38,824 nucleotides of DNA from contig CAZGAH010000037.1 in NCBI GenBank assembly GCA_964523295.1, forward strand, positions 1 through 38,824. The letters are read 5' to 3'. The translations under genes were made by a program, and so were the position numbers. This DNA is from CAZGAH01 sp964523295. Lineage in GTDB: Bacteria; Desulfobacterota; Desulfovibrionia; Desulfovibrionales; Desulfovibrionaceae. The notes under the pieces were generated by a model. That model was not told where the DNA came from, did no database searches, and worked only from the letters and a program-made list of their open reading frames with translations. The number at the start of each line of letters is the position of its first letter. Positions within the stretch are counted from its first letter, which is position 1. This document shows positions 6,162 through 15,301 of this stretch, in pieces.

Positions 6162-8617
6162 TGGATGCGTTCTCCTCCGCGCACGATATTGACGCGCTGT
6201 TTTTCGCGGCGCAAGGCGCGGGAAAGGGCCGGCGAATCCTTCAGGGCCTGGATGTCGTCAAACCTGATTCCGGGCTCTTCCGTCGCGGCGACGTCGGTGG
6301 ACGGGGTTTCCGCCGGCGCAGGAGCCGGCTCGGCCAGGCAGGCCGGGATTGCTGCGGGCTCGGCCTTTTGTGCGGGCCTGGCGGCTTCCTTCGGAGCGGA
6401 GGGATACTCGATACGCTGGTGGAAGATGCCGGTCAGAATTTTATGAAACGCCTCGTTGAGCAGATTGAGGTCTTTTAGCGTCAGGTCCGATTCGTCGAGT
6501 TCGCCGTCAATGAAAATGCGCTTGGTCATGCTGTGGATATGGCCGCGGATGCGGTTGGGCGTGGGGTCGGGCAGGGTACGGCTGGAGGCCTCGATGGCGT
6601 CGGCGAGCATGATGATGCCGGCCTCCCGTGATTGCGGCTTCGGGCCCGGATAATGGTAGTCTTCCTCGCGTACGGTCTCTCCGCCCTTGCTCAAAGAGAT
6701 TTCGACGGCCTTGGTAAAGAAATAGTTGATGACCGCCGTGCCGTGGTGCTGCTGGATAAGGTCGGCGATTTCCTGCCCCAGCTTGTGCTTTTGGGCGAGT
6801 TCGACCCCTTTCTTGACGTGAGCGATGAGGATGAGCGCGCTCATGGAGGGGGCGAGCTTGTCGTGGGGATTTTTCCCCCCGTACTGGTTTTCGATGAAGT
6901 ATTGGGGATTCTTGAGCTTGCCGATGTCGTGGTACAGCGCAGCGACCTTGCAGAGCAGGGAATTGGCGCCGATGGCGCGGGCGCCGGCTTCAACCATGTT
7001 GGCCACGATCAGCGAATGATGATACGTACCGGGCACGGTGACCATAAGCTCGCGCAGCAGGGGCTGCTCCAGGTTCATCAGCTCCATGAGGCGAAAGCGG
7101 GAGGTATAGCCCAGGGCCAGCTCGACGATCTGCGAGAGCGCGAAAACGATGAGCAGGGAGAGAAAGCCTCCGAACACGACCAGCAGCGCCTCCGCGCCCA
7201 GGGATTTCAATCCCTGAAAATGCGAAAGCCCGGCTCCGAACCAGATCAGCAGCAAGCCTCCGAGCAGCGGGAGCACGGATTTGAGCACCTCGGCCCGGGT
7301 CTGCGCGCGCTTGATCAGCGCGATGTTGAGCAGCGAGCCGAGCAGATAGAAGATGAACATGTCCAATCCGCCCTGGGCCATGCGACAGCAGAGAAACGCC
7401 AGCAACAGGCTGGCGAACAGGCACAGCTCCGGCGCGAGAAACAGGGCCAGCAATCCGACCGCTCCGGCAACGGGAAACGAATAGCGGAACATTTCGCCCG
7501 TGACGTGCGGCAGCTTTTCCGCCAGCGGCGCGTCGATTTCCGCCAGCAAACGGGCAATGACGGTAAAGAGCAGGGTCACGCAGCCCAGGAGCAGGGCATC
7601 CCGGTTTCCAACAGGCTTGAAGGCCTTGCCCTTGAGGGACACCATCGAACTGGCCAGAATGAGCAGGCTGAGCAGAAAAACGCCCATCGAGGGGATGGCG
7701 TCGAAGTAATTCGGCTCCTGGTTGAAGATCGCTTGCAGTTTGAGCTGGGCCTGTTCATCCACGCGCTGCCCGGCGCGTACGATCACCTCACCCTTCTTGA
7801 TGTGGTAGTAGACCGGCTCGACCGCGGCCATGATCTCGCGAATACGCGCCTGCGTCGCCTCGGCGTCGTAGTTGAGACTCGGTTCGATCAGGGGGGTGAC
7901 GAATTCCAGGATGGAACGGCGTATGCGCAGCGGTTTTTGCAAATCCATGCGCAGAAATTCATCCAGGCTTCCTTCCAGCCTGGGGATGTCCAGCACGGCC
8001 GGCAGGTCCAGGCGCAGCCGCTCCACTCCGGTGGCCATGTCCAGCACGAGGATGCCGTTGTCGAACCGCTGCAGGATGCGGCTGTCGAGCACGACGCCCT
8101 TGCGCAATTGCGCTGCCAGCCAGGGGATGACCCGGATGAGGACCAGGTTCTGCATTGTGTTGTTGCGCAACACCTGCAAGGCCTCCTGGCTGATCTCGTT
8201 GTTCAGGTATTCGGCTATCTGCCAGCGGACCTGCTCCAGCTTGCTTTCGCTGGCCTCGTTGAGCAGGGAGAATATCTTGGCGACCTTGGCCTCCAGGCCC
8301 TCGGCTTTTTCCATACGCAGCCGGAACACGCTGGGCTGAGCCCTGGCCACGGCGTCGCGTTTGGCCTGCGTGGATTCCTTTTCCTCCACCAGCAGATCCT
8401 GACGCGCGGTCACGTCTCTGGTGGCGATCTCGCCGGCCACGAAAAGCTCGACCCCCGATTTGAGGCTCAGTCCAGAGAGCACGCTCACGCCGAGCAGCAC
8501 CACCACCAAAAATGCCGACCCCTCTTTCCAGCGGCGGCAGAAAGGTTGTCCGCAAGGCCTGACCGGGGCCACGGCGCTCTTGGCGTCGCCGCTGTCAGTG
8601 TTCTTCTTTCCGGCCAT
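6158..8617 (-). CDS. 7TM-HD family phosphohydrolase (PgpH-like)
   Basis: An 819-residue membrane protein. An N-terminal membrane anchor (about residues 32-50) is followed by a large extracytoplasmic 7TMR-HDED domain (about 50-310, with RQDLLVEEKES and YYHIKKGEVIVRAGQRV), about seven membrane segments (about 310-500) and a cytoplasmic HD domain. The HD domain has YHHSLIVANMVE, ALYHDIGKLKNPQYF (catalytic HD near residue 563) and QQHHGT. In Firmicutes PgpH hydrolyses cyclic di-AMP; in this bacterium the substrate is uncertain. The last roughly 80 residues are Pro/Ala/Glu-rich and probably disordered, unlike the compact end of typical members. It overlaps phoH by 23 bases and ybeY by four, so all three are one unit. 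Confidence 0.9.
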   Translation of the reverse strand: MAGKKNTDSGDAKSAVAPVRPCGQPFCRRWKEGSAFLVVVLLGVSVLSGLSLKSGVELFVAGEIATRDVTARQDLLVEEKESTQAKRDAVARAQPSVFRLRMEKAEGLEAKVAKIFSLLNEASESKLEQVRWQIAEYLNNEISQEALQVLRNNTMQNLVLIRVIPWLAAQLRKGVVLDSRILQRFDNGILVLDMATGVERLRLDLPAVLDIPRLEGSLDEFLRMDLQKPLRIRRSILEFVTPLIEPSLNYDAEATQARIREIMAAVEPVYYHIKKGEVIVRAGQRVDEQAQLKLQAIFNQEPNYFDAIPSMGVFLLSLLILASSMVSLKGKAFKPVGNRDALLLGCVTLLFTVIARLLAEIDAPLAEKLPHVTGEMFRYSFPVAGAVGLLALFLAPELCLFASLLLAFLCCRMAQGGLDMFIFYLLGSLLNIALIKRAQTRAEVLKSVLPLLGGLLLIWFGAGLSHFQGLKSLGAEALLVVFGGFLSLLIVFALSQIVELALGYTSRFRLMELMNLEQPLLRELMVTVPGTYHHSLIVANMVEAGARAIGANSLLCKVAALYHDIGKLKNPQYFIENQYGGKNPHDKLAPSMSALILIAHVKKGVELAQKHKLGQEIADLIQQHHGTAVINYFFTKAVEISLSKGGETVREEDYHYPGPKPQSREAGIIMLADAIEASSRTLPDPTPNRIRGHIHSMTKRIFIDGELDESDLTLKDLNLLNEAFHKILTGIFHQRIEYPSAPKEAARPAQKAEPAAIPACLAEPAPAPAETPSTDVAATEEPGIRFDDIQALKDSPALSRALRREKQRVNIVRGGERIH

Positions 8618-9644
8618 TGTCGTACCTTTCGTAGGCGTGAACGATTCGGGCGACCAGATGGTGCCGGATTACGTCCTGTTCGTGAAAATGGATGAAGCGC
8701 AAACCCTCGACATCGGCAAGCACTTTTTCCGCCTGCACCAGCCCGGAGCGCGAGGCCGGGGAACCCGGAGCCCGCCCGTTGTCCTCGCCGCCCGCGTAGC
8801 GTATGGCCGGCAGGTCAATCTGGGTGATGTCGCCAGTGATCACGACCCTGGACCCGAAGCCCAGCCGCGTCAACAGCATTTTCATCTGCTCCGGCGTCGT
8901 GTTCTGCGCTTCGTCCAGGATGATGAACGCGTCGTTCAGCGTCCGGCCGCGCATGAAGGCCAACGGGGCGATCTCGATGATGTCGCCGTCGATCATTTCC
9001 CGTACCCGGCGAAAATCCAGCATGTCGTGCAGGGCGTCATAGAGCGGCCGCAGGTACGGGTTGACTTTCTCCATCATATCGCCCGGCAGAAAGCCGAGCC
9101 GCTCGCCGGCTTCCACGGCCGGACGGCACAGAACCAGCCGTTTGACCTCCCTGGCTTGCAGGCTGGCCAGCGCCATGGCCACGGCCAGGTAGGTCTTGCC
9201 CGTGCCGGCGGGGCCGATGGCAAAGACCATGTCGCAGCTGCGCATGGCGTGTACGTATTCCTTCTGGCTCAAGGTCTTGGGGGCGATGATGCGCTTGCCG
9301 GTCGAGACGAAGACCGCGTCCTGGAAAATTTTTTTCAGCTTCGCGCCGGGTTCGCGCATGAGAATGCGCAGCCCGTATTCGATATCGCTTTTATAGACGG
9401 GATAGCCGTCCTTCAGCAGCCCGTACATCTGAAGGAGAAGATTCGCCGCCAGGTCGATCTGCGCCGGGTCCGCCGCGCGCAGCACCAGTTTCAATCCCCG
9501 GGAATCGATGCCTGCGCCGCTCTTTGCCGAGACCAGGGCGAGGTTGTCGTTACCCGGGCCGAAAAGCTCCCTGGCCAGCTTCGGGTCATCGAACTCAAGG
9601 CTGCGTTCCGCGGCGCCGCGGACGGATACTTCACGCTCACTCAT
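8595..9644 (-). CDS. phoH: PhoH family ATPase
   Basis: A 349-residue PhoH-like P-loop ATPase. The Walker A motif is GPAGTGKTYLA and the Walker B region is AFIILDEAQNTTPEQMK; VLCRPAVEAGERLGFLPGD and VVITGDITQIDLP are the other conserved blocks. The N-terminal ~90 residues carry the KH-like part seen in PhoL/YbeZ proteins, which act with YbeY in rRNA processing. The operon with ybeY fits that. I chose ATG 9642-9644 because AGGAAG precedes it by eight bases and the family homology begins just after; a longer frame to 9740 exists but adds a Cys-rich stretch with no family match. The gene has its own upstream promoter candidate. Confidence 0.92.
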   Translation of the reverse strand: MSEREVSVRGAAERSLEFDDPKLARELFGPGNDNLALVSAKSGAGIDSRGLKLVLRAADPAQIDLAANLLLQMYGLLKDGYPVYKSDIEYGLRILMREPGAKLKKIFQDAVFVSTGKRIIAPKTLSQKEYVHAMRSCDMVFAIGPAGTGKTYLAVAMALASLQAREVKRLVLCRPAVEAGERLGFLPGDMMEKVNPYLRPLYDALHDMLDFRRVREMIDGDIIEIAPLAFMRGRTLNDAFIILDEAQNTTPEQMKMLLTRLGFGSRVVITGDITQIDLPAIRYAGGEDNGRAPGSPASRSGLVQAEKVLADVEGLRFIHFHEQDVIRHHLVARIVHAYERYDNGRKEEH

Positions 9645-9821
9645 ACGCACTTCCTGGCAGTAGCAAACAGCCTGGCCGATTTCCCCGGTACACGCGCAGC
9701 AACAGTCCTCGCCGCCGTTTTGATCGTCCGGACCGCGCACGCCGACAAAAGGCCTGAGAACGCCGTTTTTCAGGGGAGGGCAATCTTCTTCGCCCCCACG
9801 ATGCGTTCCCGTTGCCTGCGG

Positions 9822-9850
9822 ATTCTATATCATTTTTTTCCGGCATCCAA
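9822..9850 (-). promoter_or_regulatory. Promoter for the phoH-HD-ybeY operon
   Basis: On the minus strand TTGGAT (9845-9850) and TAGAAT (9822-9827) are separated by exactly 17 bases. An A-rich run inside the spacer is typical of strong promoters. Transcription would begin near 9815, leaving a leader of about 170 bases before the phoH start. No other gene lies in 9645-9937. Confidence 0.5.
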
Positions 9851-9937
9851 GGGGGGACGGGCACATTTTCACGCCCGGACTTCGCCTGCGCGGGCGAGGT
9901 CGCCAGCGCCCGGCCACGCGGAAAAGCCGTACGGGGG

Positions 9938-12325
9938 CTACGTTGTAACACTACGCAATACTTCAATAAATTTTTTCTGCGAGCAGTCCGTCTCCAAGGC
10001 CTTGAGTGCGGCAGCGCGGACATCTGCCCAGAGACGAGGTTGTCGGTACAGCGCGACGACCCCCTCCGCGAATTCCGCTGCCGTATCGCCGGCCACAAGC
10101 TCCACGCCGTGCCGCCAGCACAGCTGCCCGGCAATGAGCCCGGTCGTCGCGACCGGTATGCCCATGGACGCCGCCTCGTGTACCTTGTAGGGAATGCCGC
10201 CCGCGTAGCGATTTGGCGCGATGAAGACCCGCGTGGCATCGTACCAGGGCCGCAGATCGTCGATACGCCCCAGTACGACGACCTCGGGGCCGTGCAGGGC
10301 GAGTACCCGGGCCGCGGTACACTGGCCGACGACAAAGAGTCGGATTCCGCCTGTCCGGCTCCGTACGAGCGGCAGTACCTCCTCGACGAACCAGACAACC
10401 GCGTCGACATTGGGCGAGGGATCGTAATTCATGGCCCCGACGAACAGCAGATCGTTGCGCGCGTCGAAGGGGCGGGGCGTGGGGTCGGGGGTCACCGTAT
10501 GGCCGAGCACGTGGACCGACGGGCATCCGTGCTGCCGAAAGACCGCCGCCTCGGCCTCGCTGACGGCCAGGACATGCCCCGCGCTGCGCGCCAGGCTGAT
10601 CTCCTGTTCCACGATCCGGTCTCGTTCCGCCGTGGCCAGGTGCTTCCCCTCCATCTCCATGCGGAGCAGTTCCCGGTTGGCGAAAACGGCCTCGGCGTCG
10701 TAAATGACCGTACACCCGTCCAGCCATTGCAGGGACGATTTCAAGCGCCGCAGGACCGTGGCCATATTGTGCGGCCTGCTCACCAGCAGCGCGTCGTAAT
10801 AGCCGGCGCGTTCGGACAGAAACTCATCGAGCCGGGCAATGCCGTAATCGAGCATGACCTCGACGTCTACGGGAAGGCTGTGCCGTACGGCCTCCCAATC
10901 GTCAAGGGGGAATTGCAGGGGGTAGAAGGTGATGAAGAAGCCTTCCGCGTGCAGCGCGTGCAACAGCGCATGGGCGCGGGGGAGCCCGCCGCCGAGCGAG
11001 GGATGGGGCACGCGGTCGTCGATGATCAGGATGCGCCTGGGCTGCTTTCCCGCTGTGCGGGCCGCGATCCGGGCGTGCGCGTCGGCAGGGGAAGGCCGGC
11101 CCCCGAGATAGGTCTGGTGCCGCGCGCAGAACAGGGCGTGGTTGCGCTGCTGCAGGGCAATGGCAGCCTCGGTGGAGCTGGAACTGCCGAACTCGTAATG
11201 GGTAATGGTAACCCGCGGGTCATAGATCACGCGCCATCCGGCCTCGTGGAGCCGGACGCAGAAATCCGTCTCCTCGTAATAGGCCGGGGCAAAGGCCTCG
11301 TCAAAACGGCCCAGGTCCTCGAACAGCTCCCGACGCACGAGCAGAAAGGCGCCGGAGCAGTAGTCCACGTCGCGCCGGAACATGAACGGGCCTTCATCGG
11401 GCGGCTCACCGCGTCCGTAGCCCAGGCAGGAGCCATCGGACCAGATGATGCTGCCGGCCTCCTGCAGCGTGCCGTCCGGAAGAATGATCCGCCCGCCCAC
11501 GGCGCCGACCCGCTCCAGACTGGCCGCGGAGTCGAGGGCCGCATCGAGAGCGCCCGGACAGAGCACGGCGTCGTTGTTCAGCAACAGCAGATACTGCCCC
11601 CTTGCCGAGGCGGCGCCGTAATTGACGGCACGCAGAAAATGGAGATTATCCGCGCGACGGTGTATCGTCGCGCCGTCGAGACGCCCGAACAGCCGGCGGG
11701 TGTCGTCCGTGGAGCCGTTGTCCACGATGATGACTTCCGCGGGCACGGTGACGGTATCGACAATCGACTGCAGGCAGGCTAGCGTCAGCTCCGCCTGATT
11801 ATACGTTACGAGCAGAATGCTGACCACGGGGGCCGGGGTCTCGGGGAAACAGAGCCGAGTGCCCGCGTCGAGAAAGTGATCGAGCGCGCTCTTGAGCCCG
11901 TGCCGGTATTCCTCCTTGGTCATGGGGTGGGAGGGCAAAGCGCCTGAGCGCGGCGTGACTGCCGCGTCCCGACCGGCGGATCGGCGCATGACGGAACGTT
12001 TCCAGCGCCGTGGCAGGGGCAGGGCCGAGCAGAACCACAGGGCGCACTCCTGCGCCAGGCGACCCGGAGCGCGGAATTCGTCCCAGCGGCCGCGCAGCAG
12101 GCGGGACAGGAAGCGAACCGGCGCCATCATTCGCCAGGAAAACGAGACGTGCAGCAGCTGTATCAACTCATCCCTGGCCAGGATTTCGCGTTGCTGCGAC
12201 ATCAGCTGCTCGTCGCGGCGCTTCAGCGTGGATTTCAGGTCGCGGATGAGCTGATCACGTGTCGCCAGCGCCGCTTCCACGCGCGGGATATCAATATAGC
12301 CGTTCTTGTCGCTCGTGTCGTTCAT
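9938..12325 (-). CDS. Two-domain glycosyltransferase, GT2 plus GT4
   Basis: About 795 residues from ATG 12325. The N-terminus is a short helical region (LIRDLKSTLKRRDEQLMSQQ) leading to FSWRMMAPVRFLSRLL. Next comes a GT2 (GT-A) domain: PVVSILLVTYNQAEL, then IIVDNGSTDDT, and LLLNNDAVL as the D-x-D-type metal site. After a linker, a GT4 (GT-B) domain runs to the end, with LLFVGAMNYDPSPNVDAV, a VFIAPNRYAGGIPYKVHEAASMG segment (read here as NRYAGGIPYK then VHEAASMG) and TGLIAGQL. It probably adds two sugars in sequence to a lipid-linked glycan. A GTG start at 12400 would overlap gmhA; ATG 12325 is preferred but no strong ribosome binding site is seen. It is the last gene of the heptose/glycan operon. 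Confidence 0.8.
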   Translation of the reverse strand: MNDTSDKNGYIDIPRVEAALATRDQLIRDLKSTLKRRDEQLMSQQREILARDELIQLLHVSFSWRMMAPVRFLSRLLRGRWDEFRAPGRLAQECALWFCSALPLPRRWKRSVMRRSAGRDAAVTPRSGALPSHPMTKEEYRHGLKSALDHFLDAGTRLCFPETPAPVVSILLVTYNQAELTLACLQSIVDTVTVPAEVIIVDNGSTDDTRRLFGRLDGATIHRRADNLHFLRAVNYGAASARGQYLLLLNNDAVLCPGALDAALDSAASLERVGAVGGRIILPDGTLQEAGSIIWSDGSCLGYGRGEPPDEGPFMFRRDVDYCSGAFLLVRRELFEDLGRFDEAFAPAYYEETDFCVRLHEAGWRVIYDPRVTITHYEFGSSSSTEAAIALQQRNHALFCARHQTYLGGRPSPADAHARIAARTAGKQPRRILIIDDRVPHPSLGGGLPRAHALLHALHAEGFFITFYPLQFPLDDWEAVRHSLPVDVEVMLDYGIARLDEFLSERAGYYDALLVSRPHNMATVLRRLKSSLQWLDGCTVIYDAEAVFANRELLRMEMEGKHLATAERDRIVEQEISLARSAGHVLAVSEAEAAVFRQHGCPSVHVLGHTVTPDPTPRPFDARNDLLFVGAMNYDPSPNVDAVVWFVEEVLPLVRSRTGGIRLFVVGQCTAARVLALHGPEVVVLGRIDDLRPWYDATRVFIAPNRYAGGIPYKVHEAASMGIPVATTGLIAGQLCWRHGVELVAGDTAAEFAEGVVALYRQPRLWADVRAAALKALETDCSQKKFIEVLRSVTT

Positions 12326-12378
12326 GCTCTCTGTGGGGGGGTAAACGTTGCCGGGGGGCCGGCGGATATGCGCCCTGA

Positions 12379-12972
12379 TTACAGCGCCTCTCCCGGGCAC
12401 TCGGCCGCGGCAATGGCCTCCATGAGCGTGCGCATGAGCAGATGGACGAGGATGATGTGGACATCTTCGCTGAGTTGCATGTCATTGACGTTCGCATTGA
12501 CGGCGTGGCGTGCGGATCGGGCCAGTTTCCCGCCATCATAGCCGGTGATGCCGATGGTTATGGCATTCTGCTGATTCGCGTAGTCTATGGCATTGAGCAC
12601 GTTGGGGGAATTGCCGCTTCCGGAAAAGCCGATGACAAGATCTCCGGGTTGCACAAAGTTCTTGAGCTGCTCGCTGAAGATGTCGGCGTAGGAGACGTCG
12701 TTGGCGTAGGCCATCAGGGTCGGCAGGTTGTCGTTGAGGCAGATGACCTTGAACCGGTTGCGTGCGTGCTGGCAGGCGCCTTTGTTCAGGTCGCAGGCAA
12801 AATGGGAGGCCGTGGAGGCGCTTCCGCCGTTGCCGAACACGAAAATCTGCCTCTTGTCATGATAGGCGTCGAGGATAAGTCCGGCAACGGTATCGATAGC
12901 GGCGCGGTCGAGCCGGTCGATGGTCGCCTTGCAGTTCTGGAGATAGGTGTCGATGGCGTTCTGAAACCGCAT
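12379..12972 (-). CDS. gmhA: Sedoheptulose 7-phosphate isomerase GmhA (SIS domain)
   Basis: A 197-residue single SIS-domain protein. FGNGGSASTASHFACDL at residues 46-62 is the phosphosugar-binding loop of GmhA-type isomerases, and GFSGSGNSPNVL is the second ligand loop. The enzyme converts sedoheptulose 7-phosphate to D-glycero-D-manno-heptose 7-phosphate, the first step of heptose synthesis. Position next to HddA and the HddC-GmhB fusion makes this assignment much safer than for a stray SIS protein (the close relative DiaA shares the fold). TGAGGAGC directly upstream of ATG 12970-12972 supplies the ribosome binding site and overlaps the hddA stop, so the two are coupled. Confidence 0.88.
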   Translation of the reverse strand: MRFQNAIDTYLQNCKATIDRLDRAAIDTVAGLILDAYHDKRQIFVFGNGGSASTASHFACDLNKGACQHARNRFKVICLNDNLPTLMAYANDVSYADIFSEQLKNFVQPGDLVIGFSGSGNSPNVLNAIDYANQQNAITIGITGYDGGKLARSARHAVNANVNDMQLSEDVHIILVHLLMRTLMEAIAAAECPGEAL

Positions 12973-12982
12973 GGGCTGCTCC

Positions 12983-13960
12983 TCAGGTATAGTAAATGAC
13001 CGTCGTGCCGGTATTCTCGAACTGGAAGGGAAATTCCATCAGTTCCGCGAGCGCGTGGCGCAGCCGGTCGCGATCGTCTTCCGGGACGCTGAACAGAAGA
13101 AATCCGCAGCCACCGGCACCGAGGAGCTTTCCCCCGCGGGCGCCGTTGTTTCTGGCCAGTTCGTAGTAATGATCGATTCTGCCGTTGGAAATGCCCGACG
13201 ACAGCTCCTTTTTATACATCCATCCGGCATGGAGAATCTCTCCCAGGACATCGATGTCGCCACGGCAGAATGCGTTACGTAATGTTTCCGAAAGTTGCAC
13301 CATTTTATGGAGATTGTCGATCTTTTTCCCGTCGAGCCGGATGTTCTGCTGCTGCTCGGCCAGGATTTTCCGGGCTTCGCGCGTGTCTCCCAGGAAGAAC
13401 ATCATCAGGCTGTTTTCAAGGCGCTGACGCCGCGTCTTATCCAGAATGATACGCTCAACGGAAACGGTATCATCCTGAAAAAAACGGATGGAATTGAGGC
13501 CTCCGTACGCGGCGGCGTACTGGTCCTGCTTGCCGATAGGCTCCTTGAGCCGCTCGATTTCCACCTGGCAGGCATACTCCGCGACCTTGTCACGCGTCAT
13601 GCAGGTATTGCAATACGCGTTGCACAAGGTGATGCAACCCACGGTAAAGGTAGACGAAGACCCCAGTCCCGTGCCTGCGGGTACGTCAGCGCTTGAGTTG
13701 AAATCGACGCCGGTTATCTTGTAGTCTGTGAACAGGGTGCGGATGATGTTGTGCTCGATGTCCTGCGTACGTTCTACCAGCTCGTTTTTCGAATATTTAA
13801 GAAAGATTTTGTTGTTGCTGAAATACGGATGCATGGAGAGGTAAATGTATTTGTCTATGGTGGTGCTGACGACAGATCCACCATGCTCCAGATAATATTC
13901 CTTCAGATCGCTGCCGCCTCCGGCAAAGCTGATGCGGAACGGGGTACGTGTGATGATCAT
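12983..13960 (-). CDS. hddA: D-glycero-alpha-D-manno-heptose 7-phosphate kinase HddA
   Basis: A 325-residue GHMP-superfamily kinase. TPFRISFAGGGSDL at residues 6-19 and VPAGTGLGSSSTFTVG at 93-108 are the first and second (ATP-binding) GHMP motifs, and GGKLLGAGGCGFLLF near the C-terminus is the third. It phosphorylates heptose 7-phosphate at C1 to the alpha-1,7-bisphosphate. The frame is open upstream to 14263, but family homology begins at MIITRTPFR, GGAGAGG precedes this ATG (13958-13960), and the ATG overlaps the upstream stop as ATGA. The fucokinase-like relatives share motifs, but the gmhA/gmhB/hddC context supports HddA. Confidence 0.88.
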   Translation of the reverse strand: MIITRTPFRISFAGGGSDLKEYYLEHGGSVVSTTIDKYIYLSMHPYFSNNKIFLKYSKNELVERTQDIEHNIIRTLFTDYKITGVDFNSSADVPAGTGLGSSSTFTVGCITLCNAYCNTCMTRDKVAEYACQVEIERLKEPIGKQDQYAAAYGGLNSIRFFQDDTVSVERIILDKTRRQRLENSLMMFFLGDTREARKILAEQQQNIRLDGKKIDNLHKMVQLSETLRNAFCRGDIDVLGEILHAGWMYKKELSSGISNGRIDHYYELARNNGARGGKLLGAGGCGFLLFSVPEDDRDRLRHALAELMEFPFQFENTGTTVIYYT

Positions 13961-15252
13961 GGCCTCTCCAGCAAGGCGCGGACCGCGGTTTCGAGGGTTG
14001 GAAAGACGAAGTCGGGTCGGAGTGTCGCAGGCGGGGCGTCGTTTGCCGGGGCCGCGGACGCGATGAGCACGGTCTGCACGCCGGCCTGCTTGCCGGCCTG
14101 AATATCCCGCGGCTGGTCTCCGATCATGTACGAGCGCGTCAGGTCGATGGAAAAATCCCGCGCGGCCTGGAGAATCATGCCGGGCTGGGGCTTGCGGCAG
14201 TCGCAGACGCGCTTGAGTTCGGGCACTTCGCCGGGAAAGCCTTTGTCGGGATGATGCGGGCAATAATAGATGGCGTCAAGATAGGCCCTGCGCGCGCCGA
14301 GCAGGGTTTCCATCTTGTTGTGGATAGCGTGCAGTCCGTCGACGCTGAGAAATCCTTTGGCCAGCACCGGCTGATTGGTCACAACGACAGCCAGGAATCC
14401 GGCGGCGTTGACGAGGCGGATGGCTTCCGGGACGCCGTCCAGGAGTTCGAAGGCGTCGATGTCGCTCAGGTTGCCGACCTCTTTGTTGATGACGCCGTCG
14501 CGGTCGAGAAAAAAGGCCGGCCGCGGGGTGCGGAGACTGCGGCCGCTCACCTGTCCCCTGGCGAAGTCGGACTGGACGTGCTCGAGCCGATCCGGCGTGC
14601 CCATGTCCTTGATATATTCGGGCGTACAATAGGCGCGCAGGCGCTTTCCCGAGGCCAGGGCGGCCGGGAAGATGTCGCGCCCGAAATCGCTCGGTCCGTC
14701 GGTCGGGATGCAGGAAAAGATGTCCGGATCGAGAATATAGAGCGCGGCATTGACCAGGTTGCGGTAAAAGAGCCCGGGGGGATGCGGTTTGGACAGGAAG
14801 CGGGATATCACGCCGTCGGAGTCGGCCTCGACCAGGTCGCTGTCAAAGGGGTGGTCGTTGGGGTGTACGACCAGCGTGGCCAGGCTGTGCTGCTGCCTGT
14901 CGAAGGCGATGAGCCGGTCGAGATCGATATCCATGACCGTATCGCCGTAGAAGAGCATGAAACGCTCGTCCAACCGTTCCCGGAGCTGGAGCACGGCTCC
15001 GGCCGAGCCCAGGGGTACGGGCTCCACGACGTGGGTGATGGAGACGCCCAGGCTGCTCCCGTCGCCGAAGTAGTCCTGAATGACCGGGGCCAGGTGACCA
15101 GTCAGGAGGGAGATATCCGTCAGTCCGTGGCGACGCGCAAGCTCGATCTGCCATTCGAGCACGGGTTTGCCATGCACCTCGATCATGGGCTTGGGCAGGT
15201 CGCTCCGGCCAAGGCGGGTACCCTTGCCGCCGGCGAGGATGGCCAGCTTCAT
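13957..15252 (-). CDS. Fused heptose 1-phosphate nucleotidyltransferase and heptose bisphosphate phosphatase (HddC-GmhB)
   Basis: A 431-residue bifunctional protein. Residues 1-230 are a nucleotidyltransferase: LAGGKGTRL (6-14), LPKPMIEVHGKPVL (19-32) and YGDTVMDID (102-110). This part resembles HddC, which makes GDP-D-glycero-alpha-D-manno-heptose. Residues 245-431 are a HAD-IIIA phosphatase like GmhB: FFLDRDGVINKEVG (247-260, catalytic Asp 250 and 252), TNQPVLAKG, then the zinc-loop residues YYCPHHPDKG and CDCRKPQPGM, and MIGDQPRDIQAG. It would remove the 7-phosphate and then activate the sugar, the two last steps of the pathway, in one polypeptide. ATG 15250-15252 has AGGAGAG upstream. The nucleotide used (GTP or another) is inferred from the pathway. 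Confidence 0.85.
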   Translation of the reverse strand: MKLAILAGGKGTRLGRSDLPKPMIEVHGKPVLEWQIELARRHGLTDISLLTGHLAPVIQDYFGDGSSLGVSITHVVEPVPLGSAGAVLQLRERLDERFMLFYGDTVMDIDLDRLIAFDRQQHSLATLVVHPNDHPFDSDLVEADSDGVISRFLSKPHPPGLFYRNLVNAALYILDPDIFSCIPTDGPSDFGRDIFPAALASGKRLRAYCTPEYIKDMGTPDRLEHVQSDFARGQVSGRSLRTPRPAFFLDRDGVINKEVGNLSDIDAFELLDGVPEAIRLVNAAGFLAVVVTNQPVLAKGFLSVDGLHAIHNKMETLLGARRAYLDAIYYCPHHPDKGFPGEVPELKRVCDCRKPQPGMILQAARDFSIDLTRSYMIGDQPRDIQAGKQAGVQTVLIASAAPANDAPPATLRPDFVFPTLETAVRALLERP

Positions 15253-15301
15253 GGACGCTCTCCTGGCGTGGGGAGTGCCGGAAATGGAGCGGACATGCCG
15301 C

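Noticed and set aside
6632..8695. 687-codon plus-strand frame opposite the 7TM-HD gene
   Set aside because: Its sequence is Gln/Glu/His-rich without domains, a typical antisense shadow of a GC-rich gene with clear family motifs.
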